Counted from the stretch's first letter, positions 34,701 through 44,676 are shown. The stretch is DNA of 64,000 bases from Whitmania pigra (GCA_021613335.1 JAJTWR010000067.1:912001-976000), one strand, 5' to 3'. The notes: generated from the sequence alone by a model not told the origin. Made by a program: numbers and translations.

Positions 34701-35479
34701 TGAGACTCACAAACCTTATTTTTGTTGTGATAATACGAACACTTCTCTGTTCTCCTCAACAGCAGAATGCGACATGTCCCAAGAAATAATTGACAAACCA
34801 TTGACGAAACATCTCCGCGGATGTTGAAACTCCTGCAATTCTCTCTGGAAAAACATTCCAGTGAGCAGTTTGTTGAGGTTTGAGTTGATAAACTAAGGTT
34901 GTTGCAGAGTTTAGAGACAGGAATAATGGTCCTTAAACAGGAATAAAAATTTTGTTTTAAACAAAATTTATTAAGAAATAAATAAATTAAATTAATTATT
35001 TTCTAAGTCTTTAAAAAACTGAATATGTTAAATAAGATTCAATTGCGATAATTTTAAATGTTAATGTTGTAAATGCCAGTGCGCTTGTTGAGTCAAACGG
35101 CGCCAAATGAATCTGTCATTCCTGTCATTTGTCAATGTTAAAGTAATTGAATAATTAAACTGAATAAAAAATAACAAAATGAATAATAAAATAAATATTA
35201 AATAATTTGAATTATAAATTTATAAATTCATAAATTCAAATATTAGAAGATGCAAAATTTAAAAATTTATTAATAAATTTTAACATTTAAGTAAAACTAA
35301 AATAAAATTATAAAAATGTAAATTCAAGAATTCAGCACCTACCCACAAGTTATTTTTCCACTGGTTCCATCGAACACTGGTTGATAAATTACCAAGTTGC
35401 CACCCACAAATTGTGAAATCAACGTGTAAACCATTATTAATGACAGGAAGGCAGTTATTTGGCATGATTGTGAGGTCAT
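28401..35479 (-). CDS. PAN-FReD secreted protein, gene C (four exons)
   Basis: Exons on the minus strand: 35479-35343, 34892-34711, 29254-29009 and 28729-28401, 894 nt, 297 residues, with the same phases and splice sites as B and D. The signal peptide (TAFLSLIMVYTLISQFVGG) is followed by a PAN-like exon with NCSLECFSRENCRSFNI. The FReD part contains NPFNRTWDMFKFGF, CYWLGNEAVYKFT, NFSTFDRDLDFDP, then NCALIYNCGWWFGPYSN. Relative to B and D, it has four extra residues near the end (YDRKVRGSYEVLESS versus YDRGADILESS). Intron 2 carries a CR1-like LINE, an (ATT)n tract, a 24-bp minisatellite and a LINE N-terminal fragment. All exons are open, so the gene is probably functional. Confidence 0.82.
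29441..31510 (-). mobile_element. CR1-like LINE, 5'-truncated, young
   Basis: The minus-strand element has a long ORF and a 3' A-rich tail (TTTTTATTTTTTTATTT on the plus strand at about 29440-29470). It sits inside intron 2 of gene C. Copies B and D have uninterrupted sequence at that place (near 19490 and 46745). The endonuclease half is missing, the normal 5' truncation of this class. Confidence 0.85.
29542..31461 (-). CDS. CR1-like LINE reverse transcriptase ORF
   Basis: A 639-residue uninterrupted frame. It begins in the linker between endonuclease and RT (LITRKHYCWRQIFRYG, NPKLFWNHVQKKT), then has RT motifs: SAGPDGIHPRVLK (about 149-161), VVSNYRPVSLTS, QNQFGFLPSRST, DVIYTDLEKAFD (motif A, about 274-285), SGVPQGSVLGPLLFL, LFLFADDTKIY (FADD, about 361-371), and the C-terminal RSQLEYGVQVWSP, SLPQEVVMS, FKRNLDGFF. 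RT copies the LINE RNA at a nicked target. The initial Met is probably internal to a longer ORF2. Lack of stops over 1.9 kb implies a recent insertion, but without the endonuclease it cannot act alone. Confidence 0.88.
   Translation of the reverse strand: MTPELHELITRKHYCWRQIFRYGDTNRINEFKDLRKRVKKLSVKLNIESQNQLAIKFKSNPKLFWNHVQKKTRSKDAISTISVDGTDLIGGKEKAQAFADFFASVYITDSGSEGTPVFNPTVPGVEMEEVRIDIDVLCRKLKDLNSSKSAGPDGIHPRVLKETRESIKCYLKHILDCSIQSGVVVEDWRSSYVVPLFKKGIKSVVSNYRPVSLTSVCSKILESIIKDHLIAHFSRNDLFAQNQFGFLPSRSTTLQMLRFMDTLTSAVEDGDEVDVIYTDLEKAFDKISHEKLLFKLERYGVHHMVVVWIGNYLSGRSFQVRVGGELSDSLPVTSGVPQGSVLGPLLFLIYINDIYTVCENLFLFADDTKIYRVISEEEDCSKLQVDVDNVIDWFNRWQMKVNMNKCCALHVRGKHHLNSYQLSDLDGTKYEIPVYNSFTDLGIIVDSDLKFKEHILSRVKKANMMLGIIARNFRYLSDFAFVGLYKSLVRSQLEYGVQVWSPYRQGLVDAIEGVQRRATRLRQSCRNLPYQSRLEKLKLPSLCYRRKRADLILLFKLLTSGTRDLVCPSLSVCTYSKTRGHERKLMTRLAHKDCRKFYFCNRVVQEWNSLPQEVVMSRDVEEFKRNLDGFFVNRIYNLD
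31700..31808. repeat. (ATT)n microsatellite
   Basis: A trinucleotide tract of about 105 bp in intron 2 of gene C, interrupted by two ATTTATT steps. The equivalent position in gene D has a longer tract (46915-47130). Confidence 0.9.
31990..32262. repeat. 24-bp minisatellite, about 11 copies
   Basis: The unit ACATTGTATATTAATATTG plus TATTA repeats almost perfectly. Because the unit is a multiple of three it forms an artificial frame with an eight-residue periodicity. It is absent from the equivalent intron in genes B and D. Confidence 0.95.
32518..33900 (+). mobile_element. Probable N-terminal part of an R2/NeSL-like LINE
   Basis: The plus-strand pieces include MKCEYCLAYLKTSKELKLHQ followed by NQCH, a C2H2 finger like those at the N-termini of restriction-endonuclease LINEs, and a lysine-rich 205-codon frame (32715-33332) with no clear domain. 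The end, 33700-33790 (GGTTTTTCAAATATTG, GAAACCACAGAAGAAAG), matches 23550-23640 next to the RT element of gene B. I infer it belongs to the same element family; no RT is present here. Frames are interrupted. Confidence 0.45.
33960..34710. repeat. Shared 5' part of FReD intron 2
   Basis: This stretch recurs at 23990-24627 (gene B) and 48360-48886 (gene D). It lies between the LINE-rich part of the intron and the PAN exon. It contains no recognisable coding exon; the TTCAAACCTG and GAATCTCCAGGTTGATG blocks are conserved but unassigned. Confidence 0.55.
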
Positions 35480-36667
35480 GACTTTCGACAAATTAAATAT
35501 GACGACAGATTGGAACTTCTGAGACACGAAAGAAAATGAATACTTAGATTTATTTATGCGTGTTTATTGCGTAACCTAATTAACTAATAACCTGATCTAG
35601 CTTATCTAATTAATTTTGTCAGCTGATTAATTTATTAATTAACTCGAAATAAGCATTTATTAATAAACAGATTTTACCAGCTAAAAACTTAGTAAAGCAG
35701 AGAAGGCGGATTACCTTAAGTTTAAAAGCAGCTAAATGCATTCGGACGAAATGAACTCACCTAAGATTAAGAAAAACAGAGAAAGCTGTTTTTTCCTTTA
35801 TCGTCAATATTTTATGATGTCACCTGTTCATGAAGATGTCAGAAAAAATGAATGAGATTTTATTTATGATTTTCCAAATTGTGTCCTTTTGATGAACACA
35901 TGAAAACATTTGTCAATTTTTTTCCAATATTCCTAATTGTTCATTGCGTGCTTTGCATCGTCTGCAGAAGATAATTTCGGTGTGACACAAAGGGGTAGTG
36001 TTGTGTTACATTTGCCGGTATATTATAATTAGTTTTGTTACTATAAATGTTACCTAACATATATGCAATTAAAATAATATATAACACATACAGAATAATA
36101 TGATCTTGTAAATAATATTATTGTTATCATAATTAGATATTGTTAATATATACTCCTTCATTTAGTTTTAATGTCATCATTCATGCAGTATTCATGTATT
36201 TAAAATTAAGACTTTAAGAGGAGGTGATAAAAGTGGCAAATACAATTTCAACCTTTATCAATAATAATAATTTAATAAACATAATGTTTCTTTCATTTCT
36301 TCCAAAATTAATTTCAAAAAGTAGACCAATATAATAAAAAATAATTTAAACTATATTATATGGCATGATAGTTATTTGATTTGGTAATGAAAAAATTATT
36401 TAATTTATGAAAGACGCTTTCATTTAATCAGCCTAAAAATACGCTAAAATGGCGGAAATAATGTTTTCGATGGGAGTAAGATAAAAAAGATAAAATGATC
36501 TTAAAAGTAAGATAAAAATGACTACTAAATATGATAATTACTCTTCCTCAGATGACAGCTTAATTTTTTTTATTAAAGGCAAAGGTAAAAATATTCAATC
36601 AATATTCGAAATGTTATCAAGTCATACAAAAAGGAGAAATTCTACATTTTCAAAGTGTTTAAAATAT
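35480..36667. repeat. Duplicated spacer upstream of gene C
   Basis: Homologous to 523-1680 and 25447-26620. It ends at TTTAAAATAT, where the LTR element is inserted, and resumes at 38509 as ATATCATTTGATCAACG, exactly rebuilding the uninterrupted sequence seen at about 1670. No gene seen. Confidence 0.65.
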
Positions 36668-36976
36668 TGAAATAACCCGGGGGTCCGCAAATAAGTAAGT
36701 TAACTAATAAGTTTACTAGAGCAGGTATTCAGTTAACGGAACTGAATAATAGAAGTTAAGCGTTTAAGGAATTGAGATACTTAAGGATGCAAATGGTTAT
36801 TTGGGCTTCTAAGTTGTCTTGATTCTCGTTGTTTGTCAGTTGATTATCGAGAATGCTTTTCTGTAGCAAAAATAGATCCCACGTGCCCGGAAAAGATGCC
36901 AAATATAATTAAGTATAGATTTAATTATATTAGCAATATAAACTTAATTAATTTCCAAAAATCTAAGTTTACAACA
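36668..36976 (-). repeat. 3' LTR of the SAP-ORF element
   Basis: In element orientation it begins TGTTGTAAACTTAG and ends GGTTATTTCA. It differs from the other LTR at only a few positions, such as AAGTAAG versus AATTAAG and GAGATAC versus GAGGTAC. Confidence 0.9.
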
Positions 36977-36987
36977 TTACACCCTCC

Positions 36988-37518
36988 TTAAATCTGTTCG
37001 TCCCGAACAGACTGCTGCTCCCCGTGGTACTTCGCCAGTCGGCGAATGTGTGCCAGCTTCATTTTTACTCTCGGGACACAATCTCTACCATGGTGCCCAT
37101 GTATCACCATTGTTTCAATGCGAGCCCGTCCTTCTCTGGTATCTCTACTAAAACGCTTACTGAAAAAGATCAGCAAAACAACCAACAGCACTAAATGCTC
37201 GCCTCGAGTCTCCGACGACCTCCGAAGGCCAGAAAGCCCGCCCTGGCTGAGAACTCCACAAATGAACTCCTCAGACATTGATTCAACCTTATCAAACACG
37301 TACTCACGACCACCGAGTACCTCACCGTCAACATCTCCCCTCTCAGTTACAATGACAACCCCAGCTCCAACCTCCACGATATCCACAGCTGAATCGAATT
37401 CGGAAACTCCCAACCCCAGTTCCTCCACTGATTCCTCAACTCGAGGAGGCTCCACTCTGGTCTCTCCCAAAGTCCCCCCTTCAATTATTTCTTCGGTTCT
37501 CTCCACAACCGATACCAA
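36988..37518 (-). CDS. Second ORF of the non-autonomous LTR element
   Basis: An open frame of 176 codons overlapping the end of the first ORF in another frame. Its middle has a hydrophobic run (LVLLVVLLIFF) followed by basic residues, and the C-terminus ends KMKLAHIRRLAKYHGEQQ. The hydrophobic stretch and position just before the purine tract might suggest an envelope-like or transmembrane product, but there is no family signature. It may be continuous with the first ORF through a frameshift. Function unknown. Confidence 0.35.
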   Translation of the reverse strand: MVSVVERTEEIIEGGTLGETRVEPPRVEESVEELGLGVSEFDSAVDIVEVGAGVVIVTERGDVDGEVLGGREYVFDKVESMSEEFICGVLSQGGLSGLRRSSETRGEHLVLLVVLLIFFSKRFSRDTREGRARIETMVIHGHHGRDCVPRVKMKLAHIRRLAKYHGEQQSVRDEQI

Positions 37519-38165
37519 CGAGGCAATCGTAACGGAATTGGCTCATCGGGCACTGGCGCGACTTCTCTGGAGTTTGCGAAACTTTCCCTCAGCTCACCTT
37601 TGTCCTCATTCTCAACATTTATTGGGAGCTCCACTATTGGACTGTCCCCGTCAACTACCAAACTGGCCTCACTCACCTCAGCAAAGGTCTCCTCAGCACC
37701 GTTCTCCTCACCCAGCTCTTCCCTCAGCTCCATTCCCGATTCCTCACTCCATGGAAGAAACACTTCGCTTTCCAAAGTTCTTCCATCTACAATTTCCTCG
37801 GTCTCCTTCTCAACCGAAACCAGTGTGGCAATCGGGTACACTGCTGAGGCCTCAGCTGGCATGATGTTTATGGTGCTTGATGGAGTCTCCTCCGGTTGGT
37901 AGCTAGTAGAGGCCTTGTTGGAGAAAACCTCAGTTACTTTTTCCGTCTTTTCTTCAAAGCTTTGCATCATTTTATCCATATTTCCCATCACCCATTTCAG
38001 ACCCGGATCAACAAATATATAAGCTTCTGGATCCTCACCCTGGTCTACTATCCACGACAGCAGGCGATCCTGCAATTCTTCCCTGGAGCCTTTCGAATCC
38101 ATTTGCCTCAACTTAAGCTCACGTCTCATTCCAGCAAAAGTTAAATCTTCTAAGACCTTGCTCAT
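37485..38165 (-). CDS. Gag-like ORF with N-terminal SAP motif
   Basis: The 226-residue frame starts at the first ATG after the primer-binding site. Residues about 5-40 (LEDLTFAGMRRELKLRQMD, then GSREELQDRLLSWI) fit a SAP motif, a helix-extension-helix DNA-binding fold usually of about 35 residues. The rest is acidic (many Glu) with low complexity and ends RLPRWYRLWREPKK. SAP motifs bind AT-rich DNA or chromatin; in an LTR element this could help tether the particle or cDNA to the nucleus, which is inference. There is no zinc knuckle. The position makes it the gag counterpart. Confidence 0.6.
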   Translation of the reverse strand: MSKVLEDLTFAGMRRELKLRQMDSKGSREELQDRLLSWIVDQGEDPEAYIFVDPGLKWVMGNMDKMMQSFEEKTEKVTEVFSNKASTSYQPEETPSSTINIMPAEASAVYPIATLVSVEKETEEIVDGRTLESEVFLPWSEESGMELREELGEENGAEETFAEVSEASLVVDGDSPIVELPINVENEDKGELRESFANSREVAPVPDEPIPLRLPRWYRLWREPKK

Positions 38166-38199
38166 GACTTACTTTTTGGGATCCCACTCCTGACACCAA

Positions 38200-38508
38200 T
38201 GAAATAACCCGGGGGTCCGCAAATAATTAAGTTAACTAATAAGTTTATTAGAGCAGGTATTCAGTTAACGGAACTGAATAATAGAAGTTAAGCGTTTAAG
38301 GAATTGAGGTACTTAAGGATGCAAATGGTTATTTGGGCTTCTAAGTTGTCTTGATTCTCGTTGTTTGTCAGTTGATTATCGAGAATGCTTTTCTGTAGCA
38401 AAAATAGATCCCACGTGCCCGGAAAAGATGCCAAATATAATTAAGTATAGATTTAATTATATTAGCAATATAAACTTAATTAATTTCCAAAAATCTAAGT
38501 TTACAACA
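38200..38508 (-). repeat. 5' LTR of the SAP-ORF element
   Basis: 309 bp, with the same TG...CA termini as its partner. It lies directly against the primer-binding site at 38198-38181. Confidence 0.9.
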
Positions 38509-38589
38509 ATATCATTTGATCAACGATTTGTGAAATATTATCAATAAATAAAATCACAAAGCCAGTAACAATACTCATTAATTTAATTA

Positions 38590-41495
38590 CCGTATTTTCA
38601 CGAAATAAACACGCAGACGAATTTAACACGCGGACGAATATAACACGCAATTTTTCCAATTTATGTAAAAAATCATTTATAAAACACGCAAACGATTATA
38701 ACACGCACCAATAAACGCCTTTTTTTTTGGCTAAAATAATTTAACATTTAAATTAAAATTATATTAAATTGAAGCAGTTTCTAATACATAAAACAATTAA
38801 ATATAAAAGTTGTAAAAAAAATCTTCCGTTGGCTGAGCGGCCGATGCTTGAAGTGATAAATACAGTGATATATAGATAGAAGTGCTCTTGATTGAAATAT
38901 AAGTCAAAATCATCTTAGTCATGCAACGGACTATAATCAAATAAATAAATAGATTGAAATATCGACGTCGTTAAGAAAGTGGCTGATAAAAGTAACTCGT
39001 ACACTGTTGCCTACAAGCTTCAAGTCATTTCTAGAGCAAAAGACAAAGGTAACAGAGCAGCTGCTCGGGAGTTCAACGTTAATGAAGTGTCGGTTGGCGA
39101 ATGGAGAAGGAAGGAATGATTGCTTGAAAAACTGAACCTGAGAAAACGTGCATGCCTTGGCCAAAATGCGAAATAGCCAAAGTTAGAGTCTGATGTAAAG
39201 CTATGGGTCTTGGAACAAAAGAAGAGATAGCTTTTGACATTCCCGCTAATGAAAGCATCTGGCGCCAGAACTGTGGCAATAACAACAAGTGGTTACGAAC
39301 GGACATGTTTCACAGTCATACTTGGATGCTCTGCGGCTGGCACCAAGTCAAAATCAATATTGATTTTCAAGAGACAATGCGAAAAATTTTCAGCATGAAG
39401 CTCTGGATTCAGAAATGTTCTCAAAAGAGGGGATTCTTTTAGTGTTCGCAGTTGATCATGGATGCAATGACTGCTCATAAAGAGGAGTCAGTTAAAAAGA
39501 TGCTCAACTTAAGCGGATGTCACATTACAATCATCCCGGGTGGTCTATCATCCAAACTGCAACTACAAATTGTTGAGAAATTGACAGATATGAGAGGGAG
39601 GAATGAATGCAGAATGGCACATACACTCACACACCGTCTGGACGAAGCAGGAAGGCCTTGTATTCCGAGATATGCACGTGGGTTGAACGAGCATGGGACA
39701 AAGTGTCTCCTGATTTGATTATGAGTGGCTTTAGAAATGCAGGAAAGGAGTAAAGTGACCACCCGGACTTTGAACTAGCCTGCGATCCGGCAAGAGCCGA
39801 AAATGAATATGAAGACTGTTCGACTTTTGACGGATTTGAAGGCTTAGCTGATGATGAGGAATAATTATTGGTCTTATGATTGATTTTTTGAATGTCTGTT
39901 AATAAATTGTTTAAAAACTTCAAAGAACTGGTTAACGATTCATGATCTCGCTGCAATTGACCAAAATTGGTCACGAGTCGCTTCGATATTGCGTTCTCTC
40001 TTCAATTCTTTCTCGAAACTATTTTTATCTTAAGATTTGCATCAACTTCCTACTTTGGAATGCATATTGTTTACGCATAATAATTTGTAAGACAAAAGTG
40101 AAGCAATACTTCAAAGGACGGTAACGAGCTCGTTAACCAATTCCACACTGCAAAGAGTCCGCTTAACAAGTCTCTGTGTCCCATAACTCCCCAAATATGG
40201 AAATTACATATTTTAAATCTTAAGAGACATTTTTGAATATTTGAGATCAATTCTTGGAGTAGATGATGAAGTAAATCAGATGCATCATGCTGTGAGACAC
40301 AGCTTCAATGGAAAGTATAGCATGAGTATGAGGTCCAAACCATACATCAATTATAACATAAAATTTCATGAGATTTCAAGGTTAAAGTCTCCCCTTCAAA
40401 AACCATAAATGGATCATTGATCTGAGCATGAAATGTAGCTCATGTACGATAACCTTTATAATTGCATTGAAAGAAACAACGTTATTTTAAATAAATTGAG
40501 ATCAATTCTTGAAGCAAATACTGAAGTTATGCATTTGTACCATGCTCTGGGACACAGCTTCACTGTGAAGGTATGGCATTGTTGAGGTTCAAACAGTGCA
40601 TCAACTATAACATAAAAGTGTGGCCAAAAGCTGCATATAATTTATACCATCCAATGGGTTTCATGAATTTCTCTTATAGCAATGTAGAAAATCAAGTGAC
40701 TCATTACCAGAAAAAGCCAAAGCAGTGGTGGTAATTCATTACAATTACCAATTTGAATCTTCATAATGAGTTCCAAAAGAATGGGCTAAGACTTCTACTT
40801 TGTTTTCCAATAAAGACTGCAAAAGACTGATAACTGACCAACTATTACCAAGATTGTAACTATTTTGTTCCATGCTTTTGAGAAGTGTTCAAAGAGTTTT
40901 TATAGCAAGACCATTAAGAGATTGAAGTCATTTGCTACAATAAGTCCATGCATGTTTGACTATTACAATATTAAACAGCACCAACCAAAGCTGTCTGAAC
41001 CACCAGTGCTGAAAAAAACATTGTCACACAAACTGAAAACATTAGCTCCAATTATAATTATGATTAACAAAGAGTTGAAAAATTATGATGAAAATTCATA
41101 AAATAGTACAACACCCTACAAGTTTCCTATAGTTACCATCAATTAATTTATGTTAAATTCAAGTTGACGTCATAAATTCGAGAACTGGACAAAGCAATGA
41201 TTTGCGTGAATGTTTTGTCACATGCTTCTGTAAGCATATATCGAAAGTTCTTTATGCAATGCACTAACGCCCAATCAATTATAAACTATTTAAAATTAAA
41301 AATATAGTGTAAAGCTTTTGCAAAAACAATCAAGAGCTTGTGCTATTATTTAAATGTTTTTATTTTTTGTTGGTCGGAAATCAAATTTATGTAAATTTAA
41401 TCTAGCATAACACGCATACGATTATAGCACGCATAGGGGGGTGCGTGGTAAGTAAAATCGAACATAACACGCGTGTAATATGGGTGAAAATACGG
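38590..41495 (+). mobile_element. pogo/Tigger-like DNA transposon, decayed
   Basis: The inverted termini begin CCGTATTTTCAC on both ends and are followed by repeated ACACGC-type subterminal motifs. They are flanked by a TA duplication (38588-38589, 41496-41497), the usual target of the Tc1/mariner/pogo superfamily. The empty site is seen in copy A near 1790. The transposase remnant lies at 38960-39870. The remaining 1.6 kb (39900-41400) is non-coding and contains two similar blocks, 40246-40385 and 40498-40630. Confidence 0.85.
38960..39870 (+). pseudogene. pogo/Tigger transposase, decayed
   Basis: The N-terminus shows a CENP-B/psq-type helix-turn-helix: YTVAYKLQVISRAKDKGNRA followed by AAREFNVNEVSVGEW. 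Further fragments match the DDE_1 catalytic region: FTVILGCSAAGTK with SILIFKR, LIMDAMTAHKEESVKKML, and ITIIPGGLSSKLQ (family consensus IPGGLTSxLQPLD). Frames are broken in at least six places and part of the N-terminal half is deleted. Tigger transposases catalyse cut-and-paste at TA sites. Inactive. Confidence 0.8.
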
Positions 41496-41497
41496 TA

Positions 41498-42510
41498 ATT
41501 AAGTCGAAAACAACAAACTGGCTGAATTAATTTAGGAAAGTTGTTGTAAATTTAACTAAATATCAAGAAAATTTACCAGCATTATATATAGAGATTCAAA
41601 ATTAGTAAAGCTGCGAACGATTAAAATTGAAAACTCACTGTTTGAGTAAACAGAATTATTCTTACGTTCTTTGCAAATGTTAGCAGATAAATAGTAATCT
41701 TCTGGGCAGTTGTTGAAAAGAACTGAGTTGTTTTGAATGTCGAAATTTGTGTTCGCAATTAAACATGCGAGTAATCGTGCGCGATAACATGCGATAGATG
41801 TACTTTTTTTATCAAACCATCGCTAGATTAAAAATCACTTTGAGTTTATTAACTTTAATTTATTCTGATATGCATGGCTTGTTTAGTTATGTGACATATA
41901 TAAATAATTTCAGTTATAACTACATGCATGTACTAAAAATATGATGTCAAAAAGATATTGAATTTAATTTTAGACTAGTCAAATATTGAATATTTTTATT
42001 TAGTAATTTTTAATAACACATTGTATAATTAAAATTATAATAATACAAAAATGAAGATTTCTTCATTCTCAGTGTTCAAAATATCATTTCATCTAATAAA
42101 TCAGTGATTTTTCAATTATTATAACTAATCGTAAAGATTTATTTAACAATTTTTATTTAAAATCACAAAGTCAGTCAACTCATTAATTTAAACAAGGAAA
42201 ATTGATTTTCAAAAATTGGCAAGTATTGCGTCAACAATTTGGCACGAATGATGTCATAAAAAAGTTAGTTTGAAAGAAAAACCAAATAACCTCCAAACCT
42301 GAAAAAATAAGAAACGTGATTAGTTAATTACTTATGGAGGCATTTCCACATACTGACCATGACTAATTTTGAATGTCGAAATAATTTAGTACGGCGGAGT
42401 GTCGAAGTAATTTTTAATATTGGATACTATCATCACCACAACAACGTATTTTATTATGTTATATTTTATTAAGATTATGATGTTCACCACCATATGGATC
42501 CACAAAACAC
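41498..42510. repeat. Duplicated spacer, continued, between genes C and D
   Basis: Continues the spacer interrupted by the LTR and pogo insertions, matching 1790-2050 and 3240-3849 and 26700-27800. It ends at GGATCCACAAAAC near 42508. Homology resumes at about 45140 (AAATCAGCTCCTGGGTG), so 42510-45140 is foreign to the unit. Confidence 0.6.
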
Positions 42511-42692
42511 CGATAAATTCATTTAGTTATGGTCAAAATTACCTTGAACGTTAACTGATTGTCCAAGGTGACTCATTTTTAAGACATTAACGACATAAGT
42601 AAAATAATAAATTCTATCTTTATTATAATGACAAATGTGATATAATTAATAAATATGCCAGTTAACGTTCGTCATGAAGTCTTTCGCAATGT

Positions 42693-42907
42693 TTAATATA
42701 AAACGGATGAACATGTTTTCGAAGAATCTGCACTGCTTTTTCCAGGTCCCCAACATCCTCTCAACCAATCTTCATGGCATACTTTGTTTTCTTTCTCTAA
42801 AATAATAATTTAGCTAGTCATGAAATATGCATTAAGACGAATATGTTAAATAGTAATTACTGCAATCTCTTTCACCTCTGTTGTCAGAGAAGTTGATTTT
42901 GTTTTCC
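42693..42907 (-). pseudogene. EGFR-like fragment: end of L domain and start of cysteine-rich region
   Basis: Two exons on the minus strand. The first (42907-42861, acceptor TATTTTAG, donor GTAATT) encodes NKINFSDNRGERDC. The second (acceptor ATTTTAG before 42796) encodes KENKVCHEDWLRGCWGPGK and ends at a TAA (42695-42693). Phases 1 and 1 agree, and the codon split over the junction gives Lys after the Cys. The joined order NRGE..C-K...VCH...GCWGPG is the signature at the exit of the second L domain of EGF receptors. One cysteine of the VCHxxxC pattern is Trp here. No kinase or transmembrane part follows, so it is a fragment. Confidence 0.62.
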
Positions 42908-43074
42908 CTAAAATATATATTTCAAGTCAATTTTATTTAAAATTAAATATGATTTAAACAACTTTGTCATCGAAAAAAATATTCTTAAATTGAAAAGTAT
43001 AAAGTTACAATTTAAATGGATTGAAATATTTTACATTTGATCTGTTGATTCCAACTCGGAAATTCCGTTGAATG

Positions 43075-43735
43075 TTTTTTTTTTTTGATGACGTAGTAGA
43101 GACCTTTATTATTTTTTTTATAACAGCAACACATTTGTCTGATCCGTGGATGTATTTTAAGGAAGGAAGAGCAAAAGAGTTCATTAGCTTAAATAACTTC
43201 CTATCTGGGATCGATTGGAATCAGGCTTTTCAGAGATGTTTTTCAGTTGAGGAGTGTTGGCCAAATTTTACCCTACGTCTGAAAGAGGTCATCATATTGT
43301 ATGTTCCCTTCGTCTTCAAGGGCTCTGCAAATATTAGAACGCTTCCATATGAAACCACACTTCAGAAAAAACCTTACAAAATTAAACTCAAATACTGACG
43401 CGAGTGAAAATCTAGTCCTGATCTTCAGAGAAAAACCAAATGTACTAAGTTTTCAGAAAAATGCAGTAATCAACTCTCGTGTTATTGGGTCAAGAAAGAA
43501 AAACATCTCATTGGCAATAATAATTTATTCAGCTTCTACAGATATGTTAATAAAAAGCTTTTTTGTCACTCATCGATTGGAGAAATAATAAAACATGATG
43601 GAATTATGACTTAAAATTCACTGGAAATAGCTGACACATTCAACACATTAAATTTCTCTAGAGTTTTTACAACTGACAATAGAATTACACACGATCTTAC
43701 TCAACGCTCTACCAAAATTTTGGATAAAGTCTTAA
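43075..43735 (+). pseudogene. Jockey/CR1-type LINE fragment (endonuclease-RT linker)
   Basis: The plus-strand frame encodes NNFLSGIDWNQAFQRCF, EECWPNFTLRLKEVI and LYVPFVFKGS, the linker that follows the endonuclease in Jockey/CR1-type ORF2. After frameshifts, SSIGEIIKHDGIMT and FSRVFTTDN are typical of the segment before RT. It is truncated at 43736 by a hAT copy and does not resume. Inactive. Confidence 0.6.
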
Positions 43736-43736
43736 T

Positions 43737-44676
43737 CAGTGTTGTGCAGTATCGAATTACTGTAATTAATTACTTTTTTTGGTAATTTTTACTTGTAACA
43801 ATTACAAAAACAATTTTGTACTCTTACTTGTAACAAATTACTTTTTTTGGTCATACTTTTAATTCGTTACCTTTTTGGCGCAAGACGTTACAAAGTAACA
43901 TAAATAAAATTTTAAATTAGTTTAATTTATTTAAAAAAAAATTAAATTCTAGAATTATTCTTTGGTTCGTTCTTCCCGATCATCGCTATTTTGTTATTGT
44001 GGTTATCGCCGGTCGTTTTTGTTTTAAATCGGAAATTGTGAATTAGTCATACCGAAGCTTTTTTAATATATAATATTATCTACATATAATAATATAAGAT
44101 TTCATATATCGTAGTATGGATTCATTTGAAGCCATTTTTAGTGTCGTTAGCGAAGATAAGAGGAACAAGGGTGAGGATAGTTCGTGGCCTTATTTGAACA
44201 AAATGTTCAGATTTCAATCAAAGGAAAATCATATAAGTATGCATGCCTACTCTGCCACCAGCAAAAAAACTGTATGTTCAGCATATGAAGGTTCTTCATC
44301 TAACTTGAAACGCATGCATCCAACAGAAGTTAAGGAATATGGGATATCTGTTGCCAACGGTTGTCAAGCTTCATGAGAAACTGGTAGCCAAAATAGCATC
44401 TTCTAATGCAGCAATGGTGGACGAGCTGAAAGCATCTCATTCATCTGATGCTGACAGTGTTGAAGACAGTTTCTTCAATTGTACAAGGTCAACTGATATT
44501 CTGATGCAGTATCTTCGAGACCGATCAGATGACATGAACATTATTACTGGAAGCGATACCCTGAAAAAATTATTTATCCAGTTGAAGACTCCTCTGCCAG
44601 CTAGTGCAGCTGTTGAACGTTTATTCAGCTCTGACCTGACCCGACCTGAATTTCTGTTGAAACAAAGAGTTAACTG
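43737..44676 (+). mobile_element. hAT-family element, internally deleted (copy 2)
   Basis: It begins with the terminus CAGTGTTGTGCAGTATCG and continues with the same subterminal repeats as copies 1 and 3. The N-terminal (44116-44376) and C-terminal (44339-44677) transposase pieces overlap in different frames: MDSFEAIFSVVSEDKRNKGE, then TPLPASAAVERLFSSD ending with FLLKQRVN. The 3' terminus was not found; homology with the other copies ends within the C-terminal motif, so this copy may be truncated or represent a variant keeping a more complete C-terminus. Confidence 0.7.

Larger units (their letters stand above)
36668..38508 (-). mobile_element. Non-autonomous LTR retrotransposon with SAP-domain ORF
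   Basis: Two 309-bp LTRs (36668-36976 and 38200-38508), nearly identical, flank only 1.22 kb of internal DNA. The 4-bp target duplication is ATAT (36664-36667, 38509-38512). On the minus strand the 5' LTR is followed by a primer-binding site TGGTGTCAGGAGTGGGAT (38198-38181), complementary to the 3' end of a leucine-type tRNA, and the 3' LTR is preceded by a purine tract (AAGGAGGGTG). There is no protease, RT or integrase, so it must borrow these from a gypsy-type relative. High LTR identity indicates a recent insertion. Confidence 0.9.

Noticed and set aside
37046..37864. 272-codon Ser/Pro/Thr-rich plus-strand frame
   Set aside because: Antisense of the acidic Glu-rich ORFs of the LTR element; PBS, purine tract and SAP motif place coding on the minus strand.
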